Of a stretch of 64,000 nucleotides of DNA, positions 38,645-46,737 are shown in pieces. The notes beneath the pieces are model-generated. The model searched no databases. It saw nothing but the letters and a program-made list of their open reading frames with translations, and was not told where the DNA came from. Both the position numbers and the translations under genes were made by a program. This DNA is from an uncultured Prevotellaceae bacterium (GTDB lineage Bacteria > Bacteroidota > Bacteroidia > Bacteroidales > Bacteroidaceae), in the NCBI GenBank assembly GCA_946186505.1, contig CAMHNI010000006.1, positions 62,001 through 126,000 of the forward strand. The letters are read 5' to 3'. Within the stretch, counting starts at the first letter, position 1, and each line of letters begins with the position of its first letter.

Positions 38645-38760
38645 TTCTCCCCCTCGAGGGGGAGTTAGTGGGGTCTGAAGAGACGATTGTCCAGACCTTC
38701 CCTAACTCCTCCTCGCTCGACCAAAGGACGCTTGCAAGGCAAGAACTCAGGAGGGGAAAT
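38645..38760. repeat. GC-rich intergenic repeat with hairpin
   Basis: CTCCCCCTCGAGGGGGAG (38647-38664) is a perfect palindrome, followed by TTAGTGGGGTCTG... and AACTCCTCCTCGCTCGACC..., the style of sequence also seen at 9018-9060. No gene. Confidence 0.65.
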
Positions 38761-38776
38761 AAATACCGCAAATAAA

Positions 38777-40273
38777 ATGAAAATAGGTTTCGACAACGAG
38801 AAGTATCTAAAGATACAGTCAGAGCATATCCGCGAGCGTATAGCCCAGTTCGACGGAAAGCTTTATATGGAACTGGGCGGCAAGCTGTTTGACGACCACC
38901 ACGCCTCGCGCGTGCTGCCAGGCTTCAAACCCGACTCTAAGCTGCGCATGCTGGCACAGTTGCGATCGCAGATAGAAATCGTCATCGTCGTCTCGGCCGA
39001 TGACATCGAGAAAAACAAGGTGCGCGCCGACCTCGGCATCACCTACGACGAGGACGTGCTGAGACTGCGCGACGAGTTCATGAGCCGCGACTTCATGGTA
39101 GGCTCGGTGGTCATCACCCACTACGACGGCCAGCACGCCGCCGACCAGTTCCGCCACAGACTGGAGCGCATGGGCATACGCTCCTACATACACTACCCCA
39201 TCGACGGCTACCCGCACAACGTCGAGCTAATAGCCTCGGACGAGGGCTTCGGCAAGAACGACTATGTGGAGACGACACGGCCGCTGGTCATCGTCACCGC
39301 CCCCGGCCCCGGCTCGGGCAAGATGGCCACCTGTCTCTCGCAGCTCTACAACGAGAACAAACGGGGCATCCGTGCCGGCTATGCGAAGTTCGAGACCTTC
39401 CCCGTCTGGAACCTGCCGCTGAAGCACCCGGTGAACATCGCCTACGAGGCCGCCACCGCCGACCTGAACGATGTCAATATGATCGACCCGTTCCACCTCG
39501 AGGCTTACGGCAAGACGGCTGTCAACTACAACCGTGACGTCGAGATATTCCCCGTGCTGAACGCACTCTTCGAAGGCATCTACGGCGAGAACCCCTACAA
39601 GTCGCCCACTGACATGGGTGTCAACATGGTGGGATTCTGCATCTCTGACGATGACGCGTGCTGCGAGGCCTCGCGCAACGAAATCATCCGCCGTTTCTAC
39701 GATGCCACCAACAAGATGGCCGACGGTGCCGACAACGAGAACGAGATCAGCAAGATACGCATGCTCTTCAACCAGGCGAAGATTACGACGGCCTTCCGCC
39801 GCACTACCACCGCAGCCTATGAGAAGAAGATAGAAAGCGGTCACACCGCCGCCGCCATCGAACTGGAGGACGGCACCATCATCACCGCCAAGTCATCGCC
39901 GCTCTTAGGCTGCAGCGCCGCCCTCATACTCAACGCCACGAAGTATCTGGCAGGCATCGACCACGAGGCGAAGCTCATACCGCAGAGTCTCATAGAGCCG
40001 GTACAGAAGACCAAGACCGAATACCTTGGCGCCAAGAACCCCCGACTGCATACCGACGAGGTGCTGGTGGCGCTCAGCGTGCTCTCACAGAATGACGAGC
40101 GCTCGGCCCCAAGGGACGCTCAGCTTGCTGAGAACTGCCGCCGTGCCTTGGAACAGCTGCCCAAGCTGCGTAACTGCCAAGTACACTCCACGGTGATGCT
40201 CTCTGAGGTTGACCGCAAGATATTCAAGAAGTTAGGTTGTGGCCTGACCTGTGATCCCGTCAGGAAAAAGTAG
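38777..40273 (+). CDS. DUF1846-family protein
   Basis: 498-residue cytoplasmic protein that I recognise as DUF1846 by its start (MKIGFDNEKYLKIQSEHIRE), the conserved FDGKLYMELGGKLFDDHHASRVLPGF block, and VTAPGPGSGKMATCLSQLY, a P-loop-like Gly-rich segment at ~170. The start at 38777 is chosen because the upstream frame reads through the GC-rich repeat. It sits between two paralogous MFS transporters, 10 bp before the second, so it is likely coexpressed with it. Biochemical role is not established to my knowledge. Confidence 0.87.
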   Translation: MKIGFDNEKYLKIQSEHIRERIAQFDGKLYMELGGKLFDDHHASRVLPGFKPDSKLRMLAQLRSQIEIVIVVSADDIEKNKVRADLGITYDEDVLRLRDEFMSRDFMVGSVVITHYDGQHAADQFRHRLERMGIRSYIHYPIDGYPHNVELIASDEGFGKNDYVETTRPLVIVTAPGPGSGKMATCLSQLYNENKRGIRAGYAKFETFPVWNLPLKHPVNIAYEAATADLNDVNMIDPFHLEAYGKTAVNYNRDVEIFPVLNALFEGIYGENPYKSPTDMGVNMVGFCISDDDACCEASRNEIIRRFYDATNKMADGADNENEISKIRMLFNQAKITTAFRRTTTAAYEKKIESGHTAAAIELEDGTIITAKSSPLLGCSAALILNATKYLAGIDHEAKLIPQSLIEPVQKTKTEYLGAKNPRLHTDEVLVALSVLSQNDERSAPRDAQLAENCRRALEQLPKLRNCQVHSTVMLSEVDRKIFKKLGCGLTCDPVRKK

Positions 40274-40282
40274 TTTTCTGTT

Positions 40283-41623
40283 ATGACTGCAGGCACCATC
40301 CGTAAGCAATTAAACGATTCGCCGACAGCTCGCTGGACGGTGCTCTTCATCGTGGCCACGGCCATGATGATGGGCTACTTCGTCAACGATGTCATGTCAC
40401 CGTTGGAGACGATGCTTGAACAGCCAACCAGCCAGGGGGGCTTAGGGTGGACGCCGGCTGACTACGGGTTCTTTTCCGGTGCGGGCAGCTTCATCAACGT
40501 GTTCCTGCTGATGCTCTTCTTCTCGGGCATTATCCTCGACAAGATGGGCATCCGCTTCACCGGTACCTTAGCCTGCTCACTCATGGTGACAGGCACGCTC
40601 GTCAAGTACTACGCTGTGGCAACACCACCCGACGGCACACTCTTCGGCATGCCCCTGTCGGTCATCACGGCATCGGCAGGCTTCGCCATCTTCGGTGTAG
40701 GCTACGAGATGACGGGCATCTCTGTATCAAAGGCCATGGTACGATGGTTTACCGGCCATGAGCTGGCGATGGCCATGGGAATCCAGCTGGCGATGGCACG
40801 ACTGGGAACGGCGGCAGCGCTCAGTGTCTCAGCTCCCATAGCCCGTCACTTCACGCTGTCGGCACCTTTGCTGTTGTCTCTGGCACTGCTCATCGTCGGT
40901 CTGTTGTCATTCCTGGTATTCTGCATCATGGACCGCCGCCTTGATTCATCCCATGAGCCCCATGAGTCAGATAAGCCCTCCGACAACGAGGAGTTCCGCT
41001 GGAGCGACATCGGTACCACTCTGCGTTCTTCCGGCTTCTGGCTCATCACACTGTTCTGCGTGCTGTTCTACTCAGCAGTCTCGCCGTTTCTGAAGTTCTC
41101 TACCAAACTGATGGTCATGAAATATGGAGTAGATCCCGATATTGCCGGTTTCTTCTCAAGTGTAGCGCCATTCGGCACCATCCTGCTCACACCACTTTTC
41201 GGCTATGTTTACGACCGCTACGGCAGAGGTGTCACGCTGGTCATCTCCGGTGCCCTGCTTCTGACAATGGTGCATTTCGGTTTCGCACTTCCCATGCACG
41301 ACAGCAGTATGGCACTGATACTGATGGTAGTGCTCAGCATAGGCTACTCCATGGCTCCCGCAGCCCTTTGGCCTTGTGTGCCGAAAATCATTCCGCTGAA
41401 GTGTCTGGGTACTGCCTACTCCATGATATTCTTTATCCAGAACTTTGGCAGGGCGGTTATCCCCATGCTCGTAGGCCGTGCCAATGAGCAAGACCCCACC
41501 TACACCTCTTCGATGCTCATCTTCGGATGCACTGCCCTCGGTGCCGCTGCCGTAGCCATTGCCATGTTGGTAGTGGACCGTCACAAAGGCTACGGGCTGC
41601 AACAGCCGAATATGACCAAATAG
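40283..41623 (+). CDS. Major facilitator superfamily transporter (paralogue)
   Basis: 446 aa, ~12 membrane helices, with GIILDKMGIRFTG and WFTGHELAMAMG motifs shared with the transporter at 37018. It starts 10 bp after the DUF1846 gene, so it is very probably translated from the same mRNA. About 95 residues shorter than its paralogue, chiefly in loops. Substrate unknown; duplication followed by divergence around one partner gene suggests related substrates. Confidence 0.9.
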   Translation: MTAGTIRKQLNDSPTARWTVLFIVATAMMMGYFVNDVMSPLETMLEQPTSQGGLGWTPADYGFFSGAGSFINVFLLMLFFSGIILDKMGIRFTGTLACSLMVTGTLVKYYAVATPPDGTLFGMPLSVITASAGFAIFGVGYEMTGISVSKAMVRWFTGHELAMAMGIQLAMARLGTAAALSVSAPIARHFTLSAPLLLSLALLIVGLLSFLVFCIMDRRLDSSHEPHESDKPSDNEEFRWSDIGTTLRSSGFWLITLFCVLFYSAVSPFLKFSTKLMVMKYGVDPDIAGFFSSVAPFGTILLTPLFGYVYDRYGRGVTLVISGALLLTMVHFGFALPMHDSSMALILMVVLSIGYSMAPAALWPCVPKIIPLKCLGTAYSMIFFIQNFGRAVIPMLVGRANEQDPTYTSSMLIFGCTALGAAAVAIAMLVVDRHKGYGLQQPNMTK

Positions 41624-41660
41624 ACTTTGCTGGAGTCCTCCTGTCTTAGGAGTTCAGGAG

Positions 41661-42695
41661 TTACTTCCATTCCGCCCCTTCACGCATCACAAACTGTATG
41701 CGCGACTTCTTCGGCAGCTGGGGTTTCGTCCACTCACCACCGAGAATCTGGATGGTGGTGACAGCCTTTGACGATGCCTGGGCGGCAGCAACAGCCTTTT
41801 CCAACGACATGTAGTCACCACGCCCCCGACGGTCAACGGTTATATCGGCGTTGCAGCGGTACTTTTTCAGTACAGGCACCTCCTCGCACAGCGCATCGGC
41901 CAGCAGACGGGCAACTTGTTGGGCTCCATAAATATTATAATGTGTATTGTCCTGCTTACCCTTAGGCTCGGTAGGTTCCGTGTCAGGCAGGAACCACATG
42001 TGCAACCGCTTCGAGGCCTCGGTGCCGAGGCCCTGCTCCAGGTCATGGGTTATCTGGTTGGCATCGACGAAGTGGCAGTTCATGCGCTGGGCAACATCAC
42101 GAGGTGCCACACGGTAGAGTCCGTGGGTATCAATGAGCGTGTCGCCCTCTACCATCTTCACACCGTCCTTGAAGGTCTGTGTTCGCAACTTCTCGTCGTC
42201 ATCATTCTCGGGAGCGTTGACGAAGAAATTTCTTCTGACCACACAGTTCATCAACACCGGGATGCCGCCATGTTCACGGGTCTCGCGGACATAACGGGCC
42301 AGCATATAGTCGAATGTAGAACCCGGATCGGTATGACGGTCAGCCTTGGGCTTCTCGTCGTTATGTCCGAACTGGATGATGACATAGTCGCCGGGCTTCA
42401 TCTTCTCAAGCACCTTGTCCCAGCGCCCTTCATTGAAGAAACTCAGCGACGAGCGCCCGTTGACGGCATGGTTATCGACCATGATGTTATCGTCGAAGTA
42501 GCACTGCAGCGCCATACCCCACCCTCGCTCCAGTTTCCCTTTCGAGATGTCCTTGTTGGCGGCCGTGGAGTCACCGATGATAAAGATTGTAGTACGTTTC
42601 TCATTACTGGCTGCAATGAAAAGAAGCATGCAGCCAACTAACATTGTCAATAGTTTTACAGTCTTTTGTAGCTGATAGTTTTTGATAATCTCCAT
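41661..42695 (-). CDS. Rhamnogalacturonan acetylesterase (SGNH) with a pectinesterase-like stub
   Basis: Removes acetyl groups from pectic rhamnogalacturonan; exported (hydrophobic N-terminus KLLTMLVGCMLLFIAAS). SGNH blocks: GDSTAA (Ser nucleophile, ~42), VNGRSS (Gly/Arg block), GHND (~111) and a C-terminal D-x-x-H pair in KQDNTHYNIYGAQQ (~250). The first ~275 residues are a full CE12-type enzyme. Residues ~283-344 then read ADITVDRRGRGDYMSLEKAV...KKSRIQFVMREGAEWK, which resembles the very start of a pectin methylesterase (CE8) and stops after ~60 residues. This looks like the remains of a CE12-CE8 fusion cut short. Confidence 0.86.
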   Translation of the reverse strand: MEIIKNYQLQKTVKLLTMLVGCMLLFIAASNEKRTTIFIIGDSTAANKDISKGKLERGWGMALQCYFDDNIMVDNHAVNGRSSLSFFNEGRWDKVLEKMKPGDYVIIQFGHNDEKPKADRHTDPGSTFDYMLARYVRETREHGGIPVLMNCVVRRNFFVNAPENDDDEKLRTQTFKDGVKMVEGDTLIDTHGLYRVAPRDVAQRMNCHFVDANQITHDLEQGLGTEASKRLHMWFLPDTEPTEPKGKQDNTHYNIYGAQQVARLLADALCEEVPVLKKYRCNADITVDRRGRGDYMSLEKAVAAAQASSKAVTTIQILGGEWTKPQLPKKSRIQFVMREGAEWK

Positions 42696-42864
42696 AATCG
42701 TTATTTACTATTTCTTTAATGATATCATCTTAGTAGGCAAGAATTTGACTGCAAAATTACGAATAAAATAACAGATAAACAAATTATTTAGTCTATCTTT
42801 TGTTGATTTAGTTACCAAACACTATCGGGACGGTTAATAATCCTTAAATAAGCAGGGGAGGCCA

Positions 42865-42894
42865 TTGCCAGTCTGAGAAAAGTATATATCTTTG
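42865..42894 (+). promoter_or_regulatory. Promoter of the SPFH operon
   Basis: TTG (42865-42867), 19 nt, TATCTTTG (42887-42894); 36 bp before the SPFH start codon. Confidence 0.72.
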
Positions 42895-42930
42895 CGCTAT
42901 CAAAATGATATCACTTCAAATTTTATAGTC

Positions 42931-43896
42931 ATGGAAACAAAAGAGTATCAATTCAATGGATTAGTGATGAACGGCTTCCTGATGCTGTTCGTGAACCTGG
43001 CCGTATTGGCTTTGTCGATTTACTGGATTGTGAGCAGCATTATCCTACTTGACGACAGCAACGGCAACGTCGGCGGCTGGATGCTTGGCGGCAGCCTCCT
43101 GCTCCTTGTGGTGAATGTCATCATGTGGTGCGGATTCCTGATGCTGGAGCCTAACGAGGCCCGTGTCACCACGTGGTTCGGCAAGTACAGCGGAACATTC
43201 ACGCAGACGGGCTTCTACTGGATCTGCCCGTTCTACACCGCCAAGAAGGTGAGCCTGCGCGCCCGTAACCTCGACGCCGAGCCCATCAAGGTGAACGACA
43301 AGGTGGGCAACCCCGTGATGATTGGCCTCGTGCTGGTCTGGAAACTGAAGGACACGTACAAGGCCCTGTTCGAGATTGACTCGCAGACGATGGCCGCCAA
43401 CCCCAACAGCATCGGCTCCGACACGAAAGGACTGATGAACGCACTTGAGAACTTCGTCAAGGTACAGAGCGATGCCGCCCTGCGCCAGGTGGCCGGACAG
43501 TATGCCTACGATGACGTGGACGACAAGAGCGACGAACTGACACTCCGCGACGGCGGCGACGAAATCAACCAGCAGTTGGAGCAGAAGCTCGACGAGCGTC
43601 TGGCTCTTGCCGGCATCGAGGTGGTTGAGGCCCGCATCAACTACTTAGCCTACGCGCCTGAGATTGCCGCCGTCATGCTGCGCCGCCAGCAGGCTTCGGC
43701 TATCATCACCGCCCGCGAGAAGATTGTGGAGGGCGCCGTGTCGATGGTGAAGATGGCTCTCGACAAGCTGTCAAGCGAGGACATCGTGGAACTTGACGAT
43801 GACAAGAAGGCAGCTATGGTCTCAAACCTCCTCGTCGTGCTCTGCGGCGACGACTCGGCACAGCCGGTGGTGAATACGGGAACGCTGAACCATTAA
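42931..43896 (+). CDS. SPFH/band-7 (stomatin/prohibitin-like) membrane protein
   Basis: 321 aa from ATG 42931, chosen because it follows the promoter. Two N-terminal membrane segments (FLMLFVNLAVLALSIYWIV and LLLVVNVIMWCGFL), then an SPFH domain beginning EARVTTWFGKYSGTF and an Ala/Glu-rich helical region (REKIVEGAVSMVKMAL). Such proteins form large membrane-bound oligomers that organise membrane microdomains or regulate proteases. It is the first gene of an apparent three-gene unit with a ribbon-helix-helix protein and a DUF1648 membrane protein. Confidence 0.9.
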   Translation: METKEYQFNGLVMNGFLMLFVNLAVLALSIYWIVSSIILLDDSNGNVGGWMLGGSLLLLVVNVIMWCGFLMLEPNEARVTTWFGKYSGTFTQTGFYWICPFYTAKKVSLRARNLDAEPIKVNDKVGNPVMIGLVLVWKLKDTYKALFEIDSQTMAANPNSIGSDTKGLMNALENFVKVQSDAALRQVAGQYAYDDVDDKSDELTLRDGGDEINQQLEQKLDERLALAGIEVVEARINYLAYAPEIAAVMLRRQQASAIITAREKIVEGAVSMVKMALDKLSSEDIVELDDDKKAAMVSNLLVVLCGDDSAQPVVNTGTLNH

Positions 43897-43980
43897 AAAG
43901 TGGGAAGTGAAAAGTGATAAGTGAAAAGTGGGAGGTGAAAAGTGGAAAGTGATAAGTGAAAAGTGATAAGTGAAAAGTAA
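43897..43980 (+). repeat. 7-bp array (AAAGTGA/TAAGTGA), 12 units
   Basis: Twelve heptamers fill the whole gap between the SPFH stop and the next start; the last unit (AAAGTAA) shares its final A with the ATG of the next gene. Confidence 0.95.
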
Positions 43981-44162
43981 TGGTTAAAAAGGAGACGAAG
44001 AGTTTCATCCTACGCGTCGATACAGACACGATGGACGCAATAGAGGCCTGGGCTGCGGACGAGTTCCGCAGCACCAACGGCCAGCTGCAGTGGATCATCA
44101 CCGAGGCACTGCGGAATGCGAAGCGTCTGCCAAAGAAGAAAAAGAGAAATGAAGAACAATGA
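43980..44162 (+). CDS. Ribbon-helix-helix (Arc-like) protein
   Basis: 60 aa. VKKETKSFILRVDTDTMDAIEAWA fits the Arc/MetJ-type ribbon plus first helix, followed by the second helix with NGQLQWIITEALRNA and a Lys-rich tail. Probably a small dimeric DNA-binding regulator. It overlaps the following DUF1648 gene by 4 bp. No toxin gene is next to it, so an antitoxin role is not supported; autoregulation of the cluster is more likely. Confidence 0.82.
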   Translation: MVKKETKSFILRVDTDTMDAIEAWAADEFRSTNGQLQWIITEALRNAKRLPKKKKRNEEQ

Positions 44163-44650
44163 GAATGCTGAAACAGAATAACAAACAGAAAATCAAGGTG
44201 CATCGCACCACCGAGGGCACTATCTTTGAACTGGCCTTCATCGTATTGGCCATAGTGGTCTGGACGCTTGTCATCCTCATGCTGAAGAATGCCCCCAACG
44301 TCATTGCCACTCATTTCGATGCCAGTGGACGCCCCAACGGCTACGGCTCGCCGTGGGGACTGCTGTTCCCCAGCATCATCACTACGGTGATAGGTGTCGG
44401 CATGCTGGCAGGAGCCTACTTTCCCAACACCATCAACGTACCAGTGGAAGTCACGACCCCACGGCAGTACGAACTGCTTATCCGCATGACACGCATCGGG
44501 GCTCTGCTATTCCTGCTGCTCACGCTGGCCATTCCCGCCACCCTGATATACTTCAACAGTCCCTCGCCCTGGCCCGTCATCGGCACTGTAGGCCTGATCA
44601 TGCTCGACATCATCGTGTTCTGCGTTCTTATCCACAGGTCAGGACGGTAG
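44159..44650 (+). CDS. DUF1648 membrane protein
   Basis: 163 aa with four hydrophobic segments. The DUF1648 signature is the loop after helix 1: NAPNVIATHFDASGRPNGYGSPWG. Related proteins include the SdpI family of immunity/signalling membrane proteins, but this one is short and the role is open. Translationally coupled to the ribbon-helix-helix gene (ATGA overlap). Confidence 0.82.
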   Translation: MRMLKQNNKQKIKVHRTTEGTIFELAFIVLAIVVWTLVILMLKNAPNVIATHFDASGRPNGYGSPWGLLFPSIITTVIGVGMLAGAYFPNTINVPVEVTTPRQYELLIRMTRIGALLFLLLTLAIPATLIYFNSPSPWPVIGTVGLIMLDIIVFCVLIHRSGR

Positions 44651-44678
44651 GCAAGTTTGTGGGCGGCGACTTGGCGTT

Positions 44679-46667
44679 TCATTTTACATAGTGCGCACGC
44701 ATGGCGTTGAGGACGGACAGCACAGTGACACCGACATCGGCGAAGACGGCGAGCCACATCGTGGCCAGTCCGAAGGTGGCGAGGATGAGCACGGCGACCT
44801 TCACGCCAATGGCGAACCAAACGTTCTGTCGGGCGATGCGGATGGTACGGCGTGCAATGTGGATGGCCTCGGCGACCTTCGACGGCTTGTCGTCCATCAG
44901 CACCACGTCGGCAGCATCGATGGCAGCGTCGCTGCCCAGCCCGCCCATCGCAATGCCGACGTCGGCACGTGCCAGCACGGGGGCGTCGTTGATACCGTCG
45001 CCGACAAAAGCAAAGTTGGAAAGGCTGTCAACGTGTGCCACCTTGTCGGCAGGCAACAGCTCGGCGTGGTATTCAGAGAGGTTCAGCTTGCGGGCCACGT
45101 GGTCGGCCACCTCTCGGCGGTCGCCAGTGAGCATCACGGTACGCTCGACACCCAACTGCCGCAGTCGGCTGACGGCCTCGGGGCTGTCTTCCTTGATGCG
45201 GTCGTTGATGACGATGTGGCCGGCATAGTCGCCGTCGATGGCAACGTGGATGATGGTGCCAACGTGATGACAGTCGTGCCAGCGGGCTCCCACGGCGTCC
45301 ATCATCTTGGTGTTGCCGACACACACCACCTTGTCACCGACACGGGCGCGAATGCCCTGGCCTGAGACCTCCTCGACATCCGTCACCACGCAGCCATCGG
45401 TAGCCTCGTCGGGGAAGGCGTCGCGCAGGGCGGCACCGATGGGATGAGTAGTAAAATGCTCGACGTGGGCAGCCAAATGGAGCAGATGGTGCTCATCGCA
45501 AGTCTCGGGATGAACAGCCTCGACAGCAAACTGCCCTTCAGTCAGCGTGCCCGTCTTGTCGAAGACCACGGTATCGACCTTCGCCAGCACATCCATATAG
45601 TTAGCACCCTTGACAAGGATGCCACGCCGCGAGGCACCGCCGATGCCACTGAAGAACGTCAGCGGCACGCTGATGACCAGCGCACAGGGACAGCTGACGA
45701 CCAAGAACATCAGGGCGCGATAGAGCCAAGTGGCAAACGCTTCGCTAAATGAGGAATGAGAAATGAGGAATAAGACCAGCGGCGGCACGACGGCCAGCGC
45801 GATGGCAGCAATGACGACGACGGGTGTATAGACGCGGGCGAAGCGGGTGATGAAGGTCTCGCTCTGCGACTTGTGCTCGGCGGCGTGCTCCACGAGGTTG
45901 ATGATTTTCGAGACGGTGCTCTCGCCGAAGGTCTTGGTGGTGCGCACGCGGAGCACGCCCGACAGGTTGACGCAGCCGGAGATGACCTCGTCGTCGACAT
46001 TCACCTCACGGGACACCGACTCACCGGTCAGCGCCATCGTATTGAGCGACGAGTTGCCGTCGATGACGACGCCGTCCAACGGCACCCGCTCGCCGGGACG
46101 GATGACGATGGTCTCCCCTACTCCGACAGTCTCGGGACTGACGTCTCTTACCTCCGACTTCTCACCTCTTACCTCTATATGCGCCACGTCGGGACGTATG
46201 TCCATCAGGTGTTCGATGCTCCGGCGGCTTTGTCCTTCGGCGTAGCCCTCGAACAGTTCACCCACCTGGAAAAACAACATCACGAAGACGGCCTCGGGGA
46301 ACTCCGTCTCGGCTCCCGGCAGGAAACCGATGCAGAGCGCACCGATGGTGGCCACCGACATCAGGAAGTGCTCGTTGAAGGCGTCACCGTGGACGAGTCC
46401 CTCGACAGCCTCCTTCAGTGTGTCGTGGCCTATTACTAAATAAGGTACGAGATAGACCAGCAGCAACTGCCACGCAGGCAGATTGAACCGATGCTCGATA
46501 AAGACGGCCAGCAGCAACAGGACAACGGTGACGCCGATGAGCGTCAGTTGTCCCCGCAGGCTGTGCTCGTGGTGATGCTCGTGGTGGTGCTCGTGCTCGT
46601 GGTGCTCGTGGTGATGCTCGTGCGAGCAGCACTCCTGATGGTTGTTGTGAGAATGAACGTGTGCCAT
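44679..46667 (-). CDS. Heavy-metal-exporting P1B-type ATPase with His-rich N-terminus
   Basis: Inner-membrane efflux pump, most likely for zinc, cadmium or lead (ZntA-like). The N-terminus is a His/Glu-rich metal-binding stretch instead of a CxxC domain. Core motifs: TGES in the actuator, CPCALVISVP (~325), phosphorylated DKTGTLTEG (~371), HP locus (HPIGAAL), GDGINDAP (~559). 662 aa. Just before the CPC helix, residues ~298-310 (LFLISHSSFSEAFA) are encoded by a 7-bp repeat tract in frame, an unusual insertion in the loop between membrane helices. It converges with the DUF1648 gene. Confidence 0.93.
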   Translation of the reverse strand: MAHVHSHNNHQECCSHEHHHEHHEHEHHHEHHHEHSLRGQLTLIGVTVVLLLLAVFIEHRFNLPAWQLLLVYLVPYLVIGHDTLKEAVEGLVHGDAFNEHFLMSVATIGALCIGFLPGAETEFPEAVFVMLFFQVGELFEGYAEGQSRRSIEHLMDIRPDVAHIEVRGEKSEVRDVSPETVGVGETIVIRPGERVPLDGVVIDGNSSLNTMALTGESVSREVNVDDEVISGCVNLSGVLRVRTTKTFGESTVSKIINLVEHAAEHKSQSETFITRFARVYTPVVVIAAIALAVVPPLVLFLISHSSFSEAFATWLYRALMFLVVSCPCALVISVPLTFFSGIGGASRRGILVKGANYMDVLAKVDTVVFDKTGTLTEGQFAVEAVHPETCDEHHLLHLAAHVEHFTTHPIGAALRDAFPDEATDGCVVTDVEEVSGQGIRARVGDKVVCVGNTKMMDAVGARWHDCHHVGTIIHVAIDGDYAGHIVINDRIKEDSPEAVSRLRQLGVERTVMLTGDRREVADHVARKLNLSEYHAELLPADKVAHVDSLSNFAFVGDGINDAPVLARADVGIAMGGLGSDAAIDAADVVLMDDKPSKVAEAIHIARRTIRIARQNVWFAIGVKVAVLILATFGLATMWLAVFADVGVTVLSVLNAMRAHYVK
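45738..45774 (+). repeat. 7-bp array with CGCTTCGC head, inside the ATPase gene
   Basis: CGCTTCGC followed by TAAATGA, GGAATGA, GAAATGA, GGAATAA. This is the same head-plus-heptamer form as the intergenic arrays at 3999-4146 and 58356-58505, but lying antisense within a coding region and read without stops on the minus strand. Confidence 0.85.
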
Positions 46668-46698
46668 AACTTTGCTATTATTTCCAGTTTTCTGGGTG

Positions 46699-46706
46699 CA
46701 AAGTTA
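46699..46706 (-). promoter_or_regulatory. -7 element TAACTTTG for the metal ATPase
   Basis: TAnnTTTG match on the minus strand 32 bp before the start. Small inverted repeats (CAACTCGGTTG, GGCACACGCCGTG) lie just upstream and could be regulator sites. Confidence 0.5.
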
Positions 46707-46737
46707 CGGCACACGCCGTGCAACTCGGTTGCAAAGT

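Noticed and set aside
38687..38776. Longer N-terminus for the DUF1846 protein
   Set aside because: It reads through the GC-rich intergenic repeat; the family starts MKIGFD at 38777.
43980..44162. Antitoxin of a toxin-antitoxin pair
   Set aside because: The neighbour is a DUF1648 membrane protein, not a recognisable toxin.
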